A stretch of DNA of 64,000 bases, from positions 29,101,529 through 29,165,528 of the forward strand of contig NC_091553.1 of NCBI RefSeq assembly GCF_042767895.1, in the 5' to 3' direction. The first letter of the stretch is position 1. Every line of letters begins with the position of its first letter. Shown here one piece after another: positions 25,689-40,593 of this stretch. The position numbers and the translations under genes were made by a program. The stretch comes from Penaeus vannamei. Its lineage: Eukaryota; Arthropoda; Malacostraca; Decapoda; Penaeidae. Below the pieces are notes generated by a model, which saw only the letters and a list, made by a program, of their open reading frames with translations, had not been told where the DNA came from and did not search any database.

Positions 25689-27435
25689 ATATTTACTGAG
25701 TTGGAGAAAACCTTTATATAAAGAAAACCAGTTTTTTGAGATCATATATGTACATATTCGTTTGTTAACCTTTTTATTCATGTTTTTGTGTGTAATTATC
25801 TATTGATTTGTGTGTCTATTTATTTGTTTATCTTTTATAAATTTGTTTACCCTATGAAACAGTTCCTGCCCATGAGTTTATATAATGATAATGATGGAAA
25901 CGATTTCTCTCATTTCGTGATTTTACCCGAATGCGTTTTCATAATATGATAATCATGGCAATGAACAAAGGCCACTAATCATACTACAATTGATGATAAG
26001 AATGATGTAATAATAATAATAATAATAATGATAACAATAATAGTAATAATGATAATTATAATGATAATAATAATAATGACTTTATTACCGGTAAAAAATA
26101 ATAACGTTGATAATAATATGAAAAACATGATCATACTAGCGACAAAAAATATGAAAATCTAAAAGAAACCCATATCACAGATTTTGAGTAACTGTGTAGT
26201 TGCCAAAGTATTATAAATAATCAAATCAATAATGATGTAGATTATACATTTATAACTGACAACAATAATACATCTCTATCTCTCTATCCCTCTCACCCCT
26301 CTTCTTAATCCCTCTTCTCTCTTTCCTCCTCTCAGTCTCTCTCCTCTCTCATCTCAATCTCTTTTTTTTTTCCTTTTCTCAATCTCTCTCTCTCCCCCCC
26401 CCTTTCCCTCCTTTTCTCAATATATATATTTTTTCTCTTAATACATGTGTGTTTCTTATGAAATTAATAGCACTTCTACTAAGTAGGCTTATATCATAAT
26501 AATTGTTCTTATTGCTAATAAAATAAATTTTAGCCTGTATATTAAAAAAGCCATATATAAAAACAATCACATATATCATAGGCAAGACTGAAATCATTTA
26601 CGAAAGAAAGGCACATACTTGTACACATTACAATTCCTAATTACTGTAAACAGCTGGTCATTGAGAATTCTACTCGTGTGGAAATCAAGAAATTGCCGTT
26701 ATTTCTAAGCCTGCATCTCATATCCTACACATTGGTTTATTGAAAAAGATAATCTTACATAATAATTATGATAATAATAATTATCATTATTATCAACAAC
26801 AACCGCATGAATGGTAATAATAATGATAGCAATGATATAGATAAGGATCGTAATAGTAAAAATAATAATAATAATAATAATAATATAATGATGATATTAA
26901 AACTGGTAATGATAACTGAAATAACATATTGTAAAAATAATAATAAAGTAACAATAATGAACAAATACCACCAATGATTTGAATGATAAAACAATAAAGA
27001 TGATTTTGTTACCGATAACAATACATGATTGATAATAATTTCTCTCTCTCTCTCATCTTATAATCATTATCATTATCATTATTGTTATCAAAGCCATTGC
27101 GTATAACAAGCATTATTTTTACCCATTTTAGAGTTATTATAATCATTATCATGAAGAGAAACAGGAAGGAAGGGAACCCGAAAAAAATGTTTATATTTGT
27201 TCACATATCTTTTTATATCATATTTTCAATTAGTTTATGATTATCTTTGTTATTACCATCCGTACTGTTAATATTCTTAACATTATTTACTGCCGTTAGC
27301 TTATCATTACATAACTACTATTCCTGTTTTTTCGTTTCATGATTATTAACATCACTATTATTACATTTTACCATTGTTAACTCAAAAAGGATAGCTAATA
27401 CAAATAACCAAAGGAAAAAAAAATCTGACGTGTTT
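25689..27435 (-). repeat. Repeat unit, short form
   Basis: Complete order. AAT slots at 26008-26078 and 26860-26886, CT/C tract 26275-26420. The module is absent. The first part is nearly identical to 36372 onward. Confidence 0.85.
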
Positions 27436-27506
27436 GTCTCCGCCGGGAATCGAACCCGGTATTCCCGCTTAGGAGGCGGCTGCGTTGACCGTTACACCAC
27501 AAAGAC
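27436..27506 (-). tRNA. tRNA-like gene, anticodon CCT (Arg)
   Basis: 71 nt with fully paired acceptor, D and T arms. Loop CTCCTAA, as at 18713-18783. A and B boxes intact. Confidence 0.6.
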
Positions 27507-28319
27507 TTCTTTTCTTATGTGGAGAAAATCTATATATACAGAAAAACAGTTTTTTGAGATCATATATTTACATATTCGTTTGTTAACTTTTTTATTCATG
27601 TTTTTGTGTGTAATTATCTATTGATTTGTGTGTCTTTTTATTTGTTAATATTTTATAGATTCATTTACCCTTTGAGACAGTTCCTTCCCATCAGTTTATA
27701 TTATGATAATGATGGAAACTATTTATCTCATTTCGTGATTTTAACCGAATGCGTTTTCATAATGAATATGATAATTATGACGATGAACAAAGGCCACCAA
27801 TCATACTACAATTGATGATAAGAATGATGTAATGATAATAATAATAACAATAATAATAATAATGATAATAATAAGAATGATCTTTATTACCGGTAAAAAA
27901 TATTGATAATAATAAGAAAAACATGATCATACTAGCGACAAAAAACATGAAAATCTAAAAGAAACCCATATCACAGATTTTAAGTAACTGTGTAGTTGCC
28001 ATAGTATTACGAATAATCAAATCAATAATGATATAGATTATACATATATAACTGACAACAGTGATGCATCTCTATATCTATCCCTCTCACCCCTCTTTCT
28101 TTCTTTTCTCAATCTCTCTCCTCTCTCATCTCAATCTTTTTTTCTCTTTTTCTCAATCTCTCTTTCTCTCTCTTTCCTCTCTCTCTCTCCTTTTCTCAAT
28201 ATTTTTTTCTCTCTCAATACATTTGTGTTTCTTATGAAATTAATTACATTTGTAGGACGCTTATCTTTCATTCTCTTCATCAGCTTACAATTAAGGTGAA
28301 AGACGGCCAGCGTAACGGA
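27507..28319 (-). repeat. First part of a long-form unit, cut by gap
   Basis: Normal text through the CT tract and into the first 70 bp of the module, stopping at the gap. Confidence 0.85.
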
Positions 28320-28819
28320 NNNNNNNNNNNNNNNNNNNNNNNNNNNNNNNNNNNNNNNNNNNNNNNNNNNNNNNNNNNNNNNNNNNNNNNNNNNNNNNNN
28401 NNNNNNNNNNNNNNNNNNNNNNNNNNNNNNNNNNNNNNNNNNNNNNNNNNNNNNNNNNNNNNNNNNNNNNNNNNNNNNNNNNNNNNNNNNNNNNNNNNNN
28501 NNNNNNNNNNNNNNNNNNNNNNNNNNNNNNNNNNNNNNNNNNNNNNNNNNNNNNNNNNNNNNNNNNNNNNNNNNNNNNNNNNNNNNNNNNNNNNNNNNNN
28601 NNNNNNNNNNNNNNNNNNNNNNNNNNNNNNNNNNNNNNNNNNNNNNNNNNNNNNNNNNNNNNNNNNNNNNNNNNNNNNNNNNNNNNNNNNNNNNNNNNNN
28701 NNNNNNNNNNNNNNNNNNNNNNNNNNNNNNNNNNNNNNNNNNNNNNNNNNNNNNNNNNNNNNNNNNNNNNNNNNNNNNNNNNNNNNNNNNNNNNNNNNNN
28801 NNNNNNNNNNNNNNNNNNN
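28320..28819. other. Assembly gap (500 N)
   Basis: Exactly 500 N. The left flank is repeat module and the right flank is unrelated sequence, so unlike the other gaps no flank overlap is seen. Confidence 0.95.
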
Positions 28820-28951
28820 CCTGTACATTTATTTTACAACCAAGTTAATTCATGTTTCTTTCGTCCCTGCTTGAGGATTCGTACCTCCGGGGACAAAGAT
28901 CTTTATCAAGATCTTTTTCCGTAATTGATTGATATAGGTTTCTGTTGATCT

Positions 28952-28979
28952 CTGCCTGACCTTGTGGGTGATCAGGCAG
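28952..28979 (+). repeat. Hairpin 1 of a repeated pair
   Basis: CTGCCTGA and TCAGGCAG flank the loop CCTTGTGGGTGA. The same loop core recurs in hairpin 2. Confidence 0.65.
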
Positions 28980-29069
28980 ACTTTGGTGATCCGTATCTCC
29001 TGATAAAGAGCCCCTATCACATGATACTTGATTTTTGTTGTTGTTGTCGTTTGTTGTTCCGGCTGATTC

Positions 29070-29097
29070 CTATCTGACCTTGTGGGTGTTCAGGTAG
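29070..29097 (+). repeat. Hairpin 2 of a repeated pair
   Basis: CTATCTGA and TCAGGTAG flank CCTTGTGGGTGT. One pair is a T-G wobble. Both stem strands differ from hairpin 1, yet pairing is kept. Confidence 0.6.
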
Positions 29098-29213
29098 TCT
29101 TCGCGAATAGTCCCTTCCTTGACTTTTTCAGCCTTCTTATTAATTTATTTCTTAATTCTTTTGCACACAAGTACTCTTAGTAGGTATCCGTCAGCATTAG
29201 CTTTGGTTTAACA

Positions 29214-29242
29214 GTTAACATCCATTTGGGTTGGATGTTAAC
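29214..29242 (+). repeat. Perfect 11-bp hairpin
   Basis: GTTAACATCCA and TGGATGTTAAC flank a 7-nt loop TTTGGGT. Confidence 0.75.
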
Positions 29243-30101
29243 AATTTAACGTAATTTAGGGACTTGGATGTTTTTATGCTGACCCCCTAGTAACAGTACT
29301 TCTGGAGTTGGGACGCCAACTTAGGGAAGACATTTTTTTATACCGTGGTAAGTTTATCTGGTGTTGATTTCTCGTGCATCGCCGCCGCTGTGATAAATTG
29401 GTGATGCACACACCTTGCTTCTACTTTTCATGACTGAAAAATGCCTGTAATTCCCTAGTGAGTGTAACTTGCTCTCTAAATAAACATCTTACTATCTTAG
29501 AGCTTTTACTCAACTCCAGTCAGAATAATTTATACAACCACTGAAGTTCTGGTTCTGATCAAGGTTAGATGCCTAAATCTTTCTCGGACTCGGGTCTCCT
29601 AAATAGCACATTGCTGGTTGCTCTGATATCTCGCAACCCTTGAAAGGCTGTAAAAAGGCTAGTCAAATCAGAGAATATTAAGCTGATATTCAAAGAACAG
29701 ATTAATTTTGCTATACCTGGGTTCCCGCTCCCAGCAGGCGGATGCTCAAACCGAAGGGAAGAAGAATAATTCTATGATCTTGCTTTTTTCTTCCAAACAC
29801 GTCCACGCAGACGCTCAGCCTACGCTATCTCCCTTTTCACATCTACACACTTACACATCCAACATTCAGCACACACATTCTGTACTTTCCTTCCACCCTT
29901 CTCTGATACAACATCCACACCCACTTACACGACATACACGGTTCCCGAACCTACTAATCGGGTGGTGGCAGCGTGCCGTAGGCCTGGAACCTTACATCTG
30001 TTCACTGCAGACGAATCTTTCCCTTGAGCTAAAACCATATTCTCGGTTGAGCCCGGACTCAACCAGACCACTTCAAATCTACTGGGTCTACGCCCGCTAC
30101 A

Positions 30102-31468
30102 ATTTTCATTACCGGTAAAAAACATAATGATAATAAGAAAAACGTTATCACATTAGCGACAGAAAAAATGAAATTCTAAAAGAAACCCATATCACAGATT
30201 TTAAGTAACTGTGTAGTTGCCATTGTATTACGAATAATCAAATCAATAATGATATAGATTATACATATATAACTGACAATGATGCATCTCTATCTCTCTA
30301 TCCCTCTCACCCCTCTTCTCAATCCCTCTCTCTTTTTTCTTCTCAGTCTCTCTCTCCTCTCTCATCTCAATCTCTTTTTTTCCTTTTCTAAATCTCTTTC
30401 TCACTCTTTCCTCTCTCTCTCTCTCCTTTTCTCAATATTTTTTCTCTCAATACATTTGTGTGTTTCTTATGTATTTAATTACATTTGTAGGACGCTTATC
30501 TTCCATTCTCTTCATCAGCTTACAATTAAGGTGAAAGATGGCCAGCGTAACGGATAAAAGCATGAATACCATTTCTTGATAAAGGCAAACAAAAGATAGG
30601 AAAGTTTCCAATTTAGCAAGGAATGCAAGAAGTAAATGAATCAACGGACGATTTTCTACATAATTTGAAGGAAGTGACGTACGTACTGCAAACAAACGGC
30701 CACTTAGTTCAAATTGCGCAAGGCTAGGCACATTGAATATGCGATCATATATGCAGAAATAAATGCATATTTGTCTATCTCTCTGATCGATAAACATTCA
30801 TCTATCTGTCCGATAGATATGCATGTCCAGACTCATAATAGGCCTTTATTTGTGTGTATATGCATGTCCGTTTAATGAATATTTATTGGGTCGGGCCTCA
30901 GGCAGTTATCAGAAACCAGCCGAAATTTACGTTTCTCGGACCATAGAAGAAAGTTATAGCAACTGTAAGGGAATTAGACACGAATGATAGAAAACGCACG
31001 ATTGTCGCTTGTCAATCAACTACACAGGGATCTTTAACACTAAGTAGGCTTATATCATTATGAATGTTTTTTATTGCTAATATAATACATTTCAGTCTGT
31101 ATATTCATGAAGGCCATCTATATAAACAATTATGCTCATCATGAGCAAGACTGAAATCATTTACGAAAGAAACGCACATACTTGTACACATTAAAATTCG
31201 TAATCACTATAAACACCGAGTCACTGAGAATTCTACTCGTGTGGAAATCAAGAAATTTCCGTTATTTCTAAGCCTGCATCTCATATCCTACACATTGGTT
31301 TATTGAAAAGATAACCTTCCATAATAATTATGATAATAATTATTATTATCAATCACAACAGCATCAATGGTAATGATAATGATAGCGATAATATACATGA
31401 GGATCGTAATAACAAAAAAGGAAAAAAATATATATAATAATAATAATAATAATAAATATAATAATAAT

Positions 31469-31545
<77 letters not shown>

Positions 31546-32132
31546 TATTAAGAATGGTAATGATAACTGAAATAACATATTGTAAAAAATAATAAAGTAA
31601 TAATAATAAACAAATACCACCAATGATTTGAATGATAAAACAATGATAAGGATGATTTTGTTACCGATAACAATACATGACTGATAATAATTTCTCTCTA
31701 TCTCTGTCTCATCTTGTAATCATTATCATTATCATTATAGTTATCAAAATCATTGCGAATAACAAGCATTATTTTTACCCTTTTTCTAGTTATAATCATT
31801 ATCATGAAGAAAAACGAAAGAAGGGAACCCGTAAATATTGTTTATATTTGTAAGTATTCACATATCTTTTTATATGATATTTTTATTTAGTTTATGATTA
31901 TTATCTTTGTTATTGCCATCCTTACTGTTAATATTGTTAATATTAATTTCACCCTCACTCCTACTGCCGTTAGCTTATCGTTATCATTATATAACTACTA
32001 TTCCTGTTTTTTTGTTGTTGTTTTTTTCGTTTCATGATTATTGTTAATATCACTATTATTACTTTTTATTATCGTTAACTCAATAAGGTTAGCTATTACA
32101 AATAACCAAAGGAAAAAATTATTAGTCGCCTT
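30102..32132 (-). repeat. Repeat unit, long form
   Basis: Resumes at ATTACCGGTAAAA. CT tract (30290-30455), module (about 30489-31045) with its minus-strand frame 30447-30797, long AAT slot (31432-31545), then the run-in to the tRNA. Confidence 0.85.
31432..31545. repeat. AAT microsatellite in variable slot
   Basis: About 115 bp of AAT with few interruptions. Confidence 0.9.
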
Positions 32133-32203
32133 GTCTCCGCCGGGAATCGAACCCGGTATTCCCGCATAAGAGGCGGCTGCGTTAACCATTACACCACAAA
32201 GAC
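32133..32203 (-). tRNA. tRNA-like gene, anticodon CTT (Lys)
   Basis: 71 nt, all stems paired. Loop CTCTTAT and D-loop AATGG as in 13186-13256, but with the CGGAGAC 3' acceptor strand. A and B boxes present. Confidence 0.6.
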
Positions 32204-32753
32204 TATTTTTTTTCTTAAACTGGAGAAAATCTATATATAGAGAAGAGCAGTTTTTTGAGATCATATATTTACATATTGGTTTGTTGGCCTTTTTAAATTC
32301 ATGTTTTTGTGTGTAATTATCTATTGACTTGTGTGTCTATTTATTTGTTTATCTTTTATAAATTCGTTTACCCTTTGAGACAGTTCCTTCCCATCAGTTT
32401 ATATTATGATAATGATGGAAACGATTTCTCTCATTTCGTGATTTTACCCGAATGCGTTTTCATAATGAATATGATAATTATGACAATGAACAAAGGTCAC
32501 TAATCATACTACAATTGATGATAAGAATGATGTAATAATAATGATAGTAATAACAATAATAGTAATGATAATAATAATCATAATGATAATAATGATTTTT
32601 ATCACCGGTAGAAAAATGATAATTTTGATAATAATAAGAAAAACGTTATCACATTAGCGACAAAAAATATGAAAATCTAAAAGAAACCCATATCAAGATT
32701 TCAAGTAACTGTGTAGTTGCCATAGTATTACGAATAATCAAACCAATAATGAT
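32204..32753 (-). repeat. First half of a unit ending at an inversion point
   Basis: Same truncation point (AATAATGAT) as at 17805. It shares the variant TATCACCGGTAG with that copy and with 48270. Confidence 0.85.
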
Positions 32754-32760
32754 ACTGCAT
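32754..32760. other. Head-to-head inversion junction, copy 2
   Basis: Same 7-bp filler ACTGCAT and same flanks as at 17806-17812. Confidence 0.8.
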
Positions 32761-33644
32761 TTGATTCATTTACTTCTTGCATTCCTTGCTAAATTGAAAA
32801 CGTTTCGTGTCTATTGTTTGCCTTTGTCAAGAAATGGTATTCACGCTTTTATCCGTTACGCTTGCCATCTTTCACCTTAATTGTAAGCTGATGAAGAGAA
32901 TGAAAGATAAGCGTCCCACAAATGTAATTAAATTCATAAGAAACACATGTATTGAGAGAGAACAAAAAATATTGAGAAAAGGAGAGAGAGAGATTGAGAA
33001 AAGGAGAAAAAAAATTAAGATGAGAGAGGAGAGAGAGACTGAGAAGAGGGGTGAGAGGGATAGAGATAGATAGAGATACATCATTGTTGTCAGTTATATA
33101 TGTATAATCTATATCATTATTGATTTGATTATTTATAATACTATGGCAACTACACAGTTACTTAAAATCTTGATAAGGGTTTCTTTTAGATTTTCATATT
33201 TTTTGTCGCTAATGTGATAACGTTTTTCATTATTATTTTTTTACCGGTAATATAATCATTATTATTATTATCATTATTGTTTTAATTATTATTGTTATTG
33301 TTATTATTATCATTATTAGATCATTCTTATCATCAATTGTAGTATGATTAGTGGCCTTTGTTCATTGTCATAATTATCATATTCATTATGAAAACGCATT
33401 CGGGTAAAATCACGAAATGAGAGAAATCGTTTCCATCATTATCATTATATAAACTGATGGGAAGGAACTGTCTTAAAGGGTAAACAAATCTATAAAAGAT
33501 AAACAAATAAATAGACACACAAATCAATAGATAATTACACACAAAAACGTAAATAAAAAAAAGTGAACAAAAGAATATGTAAATATATGATTAAGAAAAA
33601 ACAAACTTTTTCTCTATGTATAGGTTTCCTCCATTAAAGAAATT
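32761..33644 (+). repeat. Inverted unit fragment with truncated module
   Basis: Matches 17813-18712 throughout. Confidence 0.85.
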
Positions 33645-33715
33645 GTCTTTGTGGTGTAACGGTTAACGCAGCCGCCTCTTAAGCGGGAATACCGGGTTCG
33701 ATTCCCGGCGGAGAC
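33645..33715 (+). tRNA. tRNA-like gene, anticodon CTT (Lys)
   Basis: 71 nt, matching the most common form throughout. Stems pair, boxes are intact, and a T7 run begins about 12 nt downstream (near 33728). Confidence 0.62.
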
Positions 33716-35004
33716 AAAACACGGAAATTTTTTTCCTTTGGTTATTTGTATTAGCTATCCTTGTTGAGTTAACGATGATAAAATGCAATAATAGTGATGT
33801 TAATAATAATCATGAAACGAAAAAAAAAAAAAAAAACAGGAATAGTAGTTATATAATGATAAGCTAACGGCAGTAGCAGTGAGGGAAAAAATAATGTTAA
33901 GAATATCAACAGTAAGAATGGCAATAACAAAGACAATAATCATAAACTAATTGAAAATATCATGATATAAAAAGACATGTGAATACTTACAAATATAAAC
34001 AATCTTTTCGGGTTCCCTTCTTTCCTATTTCACTTCATGATAATGATTATACTTGTAAAAAGGGTAAAAATAATGCTTGTTATACGCAATGGTTTTGATA
34101 ACAATAATGATAATGATTATAAGATGAAAGAGATAAATTATCATCAATCATGTATTGTTATCGGTAACAAAATCATCCTTATTGTTTTATCATTCAAATA
34201 ATTGGTGGTATTTGTTCATTATTGGTACTTTATTATCATTTTTACAATATGTTATTTCAGTTATCATTGGCATTCTTAATATCATTATATTATTTTTTTT
34301 ACTATTACGATCCTTATCTATATCATTGCTATCATTATCATTACCATTGAAGCTGTTGTGATTGATAATAATGATAATTATTATTATCATAATTATTATA
34401 TGTTATCTTTTCAGTAAACCAATGTGTAGGATATGAGATGCAGGCTTAGAAATAACGGCAATTTCTTGATTTCCACACGAGTAGAATTCTCAATGACTTG
34501 CTGTTTACAGTAATTACGAATTTTAATGTGTACAAGTATGTGCGTTTCTTTCGTAAATGATTTCAGTCTTGCTCATTCTGAATATAATTGTTTATATATA
34601 TGGCCTTCATGAATATACAGACTGAAATGTATTTTATTAGCAAAAAGAGCATTCATAATGATATAAGCCTACTTAGTGTTAAAGATTCCTGTGTAGTTGA
34701 TTGACAAGCGACAATCCTTCGTTTTCTATCATTCGTGTCTAATTCCCTTACAGTTGCTATAACCTTCTTCTACGGTCCGAGAAACTTGTGACTTTCGGCT
34801 GGTTTGTGAAAACTGCCTGAGGCCCGAACCCAATAGATATTCATTAAACGGACATGCATATACACACAAATAAAGGCCTATGTCTAGACTCATAGTCTAG
34901 ACATGCATATCTGTCGGACAGATAGATAAACGTATATCTATAAGACAGACAAATATGCATTTATTTCTGCATATGTGATCGTATATTCAGTGTGCCTAGC
35001 CTTG
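33716..35004 (+). repeat. Inverted unit ending at a fold-back centre
   Basis: Second-half segments and partial module in inverted orientation, ending at GTGCCTAGCCTTG. A local duplication of the TCTAGACTCATA palindrome lies near 34879-34902. Confidence 0.8.
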
Positions 35005-35038
35005 AGCAGTTTCAACTAACGGGCGCAAGGCTAGGCAC
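34992..35038. repeat. Fold-back (tail-to-tail) palindrome centre, copy 2
   Basis: Arms 34992-35004 and 35026-35038 with a 21-nt spacer. The spacer differs from copy 1 at only two positions. Confidence 0.85.
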
Positions 35039-36300
35039 ATTGAATATACGATCATATATGCAGAAATAAATGCATATTTGTCTGTCTCATAGATATACGT
35101 TCATCTATCTGTCCGACAGATATGCATGTCTAGACTCATAATAGGCCTTTATTTGTGTGTATATGCATGTCCGTTTAATGAATATTTATTGGGTTCGGGC
35201 CTCAGGCAGTTTTCACAAACCAGCCGAAAGTCACAAGTTTCTCGGACCCTAGATGAAGGTTATAGCAACTGTAAGGGAATTAGACACGAATGATAGAAAA
35301 CGAAGGATTGTCGCTTGTCAATCAACTACACAGGGATCTTTAACACTAAGTAGGCTTATATCATTATGAATGTTCTCATTGCTAATAAAATACATTTCAG
35401 TCTGTATATTGATAAAGGCCATATATATATAAACAATCACATATATCATAAGCAAGACTGAAATCATTTACGAAAGAAACGCACATACTTGTACACATTA
35501 AAATTCGTAATCACTGTAAACACCGAGTCACTGAGAATTCTACTCGTGTGGAAATCAAGAAATTGCCGTTATTTGTAAGCCTGCATCTCATATCCTACAC
35601 ATTCGTTTACAGAAAAAAATAACCTTACATAATAATTATGATGATAATAATTATTATTCTCAATCACAACAGCTTCAATAGTTATAATAATGATAGCGAT
35701 AATATACATAAGGATCGTAATAATAAAAAAATAATATGATATTAAGAATGCTAATGATAACTGAAATAACATATTGTAAAAATGAAAATAAAGTACCAAT
35801 AATGAACAAATACCACCAATGATTTGAATGATAAGACAATAAAGATGATTTTGTTACCGATAACAATACATGATTGATAATAATTTCTCTCTCTCATCGT
35901 ATAATCATTATCATTATTGTTATCAAAACCATTGCGTAAAGCAAGCAACATTTCTACCCATTTTACAGTTATTATAATCATTATCATGAAGAGAAACAGG
36001 AAAGAAAGGAACCCGAAAAGATTGTTTATATTTGTAAGTATTCACATGTCTTTTTATATCATGATATTTTCAATTAGTTTATGATTATCATCTTTGTTAT
36101 TGCCATTCTTACTGTTAATATTCTTAACATTATTTTCACCCTCACTGCTACTGCCGTTAGCTTATCATTATATAACCTATTCCTGCAGTTTTTTCGTTTC
36201 ATGATTATTATCAAAATCACGATTATCATATTTTATCATCATCAACTCAACAAGGATGGCTATTACAAATAACCAAAGGAAAAAAATTGTTTCTTACTTT
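35026..36300 (-). repeat. Repeat unit from fold-back centre to tRNA
   Basis: Near-identical to 24355-25617. The main difference is about 9 bp near 36124, absent from the other copy near 25450. Confidence 0.85.
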
Positions 36301-36371
36301 GTCTCCGCCGGGAATCGAACCCGGTATTCCCGCTTAAGAGGCGGCTGCGTTGACCGTTACACCACTAAGAC
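36301..36371 (-). tRNA. tRNA-like gene, anticodon CTT (Lys)
   Basis: 71 nt. One acceptor mismatch (A6-G67); otherwise as 25618-25688, its duplicate. Boxes intact. Confidence 0.55.
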
Positions 36372-38194
<1,823 letters not shown>

Positions 38195-38265
38195 ATCTCC
38201 GCCGGGAATCGAACCCGGTATTCCCGCTTAAGAGGCGGCTGCGTTGACCGTTACACCACAAAGAC
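38195..38265 (-). tRNA. tRNA-like gene, anticodon CTT (Lys)
   Basis: 71 nt. The terminal acceptor pair is a G-T wobble and all other stems pair. Boxes intact. A long A run (about 38166-38181) would be the terminator on the minus strand. Confidence 0.58.
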
Positions 38266-40522
38266 TTCTTTTCTTCTATGGAGAAAATCTATATATACAG
38301 AAAAACAGTTTTTTGAGATCATATATTTACATATTCGTTTGTTAACTTTTTTTATTCATGTTTTTGTGTGTAATTATCTATTGATTTGTGTGTCTTTTTA
38401 TTTGTTAATATTTTATAGATTCATTTACCCTTTGAGACAGTTCCTTCCCATCAGTTTATATTATGATAATGATGGAAACTATCTCATTTCGTGATTTTAA
38501 CCGAATGCGTTTTCATAATGAATATGATAATTATGACGATGAACAAAGGCCACCAATCATACTACAAATGATGATAAGAATGATGTAATGATGATAACAA
38601 TAATAATAATAATAATAATGATAATAATAAGAAAGATCTTTATTACCGGTTAAAAATATTGATAATAATAAGAAAAACATTATCATACTATCGACAAAAA
38701 ACATGAAAATCTAAAAGAAACCCATATCACAGATTTTAAGTAACTGTGTAGTTGCCATAGTATTACGAATAATCAAATCAATAATGATATAGAATATACA
38801 TATATAACTGACAACAGTGATGCATCTCTATATCTATCCCTCTCACCCCTCTTTCTCTCTTTCTTTTCTCAATCTCTCTCCTCTCTCATCTCAATCTTTT
38901 TTTCTCTTTTTCTCAATCTCTCTTTCTCTCTCTTTCCTCTCTCTCTCTGTCCTTTTCTCAATATTTTTTTCTCTCTCAATACATTTGTGTTTCTTACGAA
39001 TTTAATTACATTTGTAGGACGCTTATCTTTCATTCTCTTCATCAGCTTACAATTAAAGTGAAAGATGGCCAGCGTAACGGATAAAAGCATGAATACCATT
39101 TCCTGAAAAAGTCAAACAATAGATAGAAAACGTTTTCAATTTAGCAAGGAATGCAAGAGGTAAATGAATCAACGGACGATTTTCTACATAATTTGAAGGA
39201 AGTAACGTACGTACTGCAAACAAACGGCCACTTAGTTCAAATTGCGCAAGGCTAGGCACATTGAATATGCGATCATATATGCAGAAATAAATGCATATTT
39301 GTCTGTCTCATAGATATACGTTCATCTATCTGTCCGACAGATATTCATGTCCAGACTCATAATAGGCCTTTATTTGTGTGTATATGCATGGCCGTTTAAT
39401 GTATATTTATTGGTTTGGGTCTCAGGCAGTTATCAGAAACCAGCCGAAATTTACGTTTCTCGGACCATAGAAGAAAGTTATAGCAAGTGTAAGGGAATTA
39501 GACACGAATGATAGAAAACGCACGATTGTCGCTTGTCAATCAACTACACAGGGATCTTTAACACTAAGTAGGCTTATATCATTATAAATGTTCTTATTGC
39601 TAATAAAATACATTTCAGTCAGTATATTAAAAAAGGCCATCTATATAAACAATCATATTCAGAATGAGCAAGACTGAAATCATTTACGAAAGAAACGCAC
39701 ATACTTGTACACATTAAAATTCGTAATTACTGTAAACAGCAAGTCATTGAGAATTCTACTCGTGTGGAAATCAAGAAATTGCCGTTATTTCTAAGCCTGC
39801 ATCTCATATCCTACACATCGGTTTATTGAAAAGATAACCTTACATAATAATTATGACAATGATAATTATCATTATTATATATCACAACCGCATCATTGGT
39901 AATGATAGCAATAATATACATATGGATCGTAATGGTAAAGAAATATTATAATAATGATTATATCAAGAATGGTAATGATAAATGAAATAACATATTGTAA
40001 AAATAATAATAAAGTATCAATAATGAACAAATACCACCAATGATTTGAATGATAAAACAATGATAAGGATGATTTTGTTACCGATAACAATACATGATTG
40101 ATAATAATTTTTATCTCTGTCTCTCATCTTATGATCATTATCATTATTATCAAAACCATTGCATATAAGAAACATTATTTTTACCCTTTTTACAGTTATT
40201 ATAATCATTATCATGAAGAGAAACAGGAAAGAAAGGAACCCGAAAAGATTGTTTATATTTGTAAGTATTCACGTCTTTTTATATCATAATATTTTCAATT
40301 AGTTTCTGATTATCTTGTTATTGCCATTCTTACTGTTAATATTCTTAACATTATTTTCACCCACACTGTTACTGCCGTTAGATTATCATTATATAACTAC
40401 TATTCCTGCTGTTTTTTCGTTTCATAATTATTATTAACATCACGCTTATTACATTTTATCATCGTCAACTCAACAAGGATATCTAATAAAAATAACCAAA
40501 GGAAGCAAAACTTTTACATCTT
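38266..40522 (-). repeat. Repeat unit, long form
   Basis: CT tract 38835-38985 and module (about 39016-39555) with its minus-strand frame shortened to 39053-39259. Confidence 0.85.
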
Positions 40523-40593
40523 GTCTCTGCCGGGAATCGAACCCGGTATTCCCGCTTGAGAGGCGGCTGCGTTGACCGTTACACCACAAAGAC
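40523..40593 (-). tRNA. tRNA-like gene, anticodon CTC (Glu)
   Basis: 71 nt with all stems paired, acceptor 3' strand CAGAGAC. Loop CTCTCAA. Boxes intact. Confidence 0.58.

Larger units (their letters stand above)
28820..30101 (+). mobile_element. Unique insert, probable LTR-retroelement remnant
   Basis: Sequence of normal complexity, unlike the array. It has AATAAA at 29479-29484 and, at 29963-29973, TGGTGGCAGCG. That 11-mer is also the start of the primer-binding site of the Gypsy element at 56068 and fits a tRNA-Leu 3' end. The insert ends near 30101 (GCTACA), where array text resumes at the TTACCGGTAA point. Two similar hairpins and one perfect 11-bp hairpin are present. A 136-codon frame (29708-30118) runs out into array sequence and has no recognisable domain, so it is not called. 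The left end is hidden by the gap. Confidence 0.45.
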
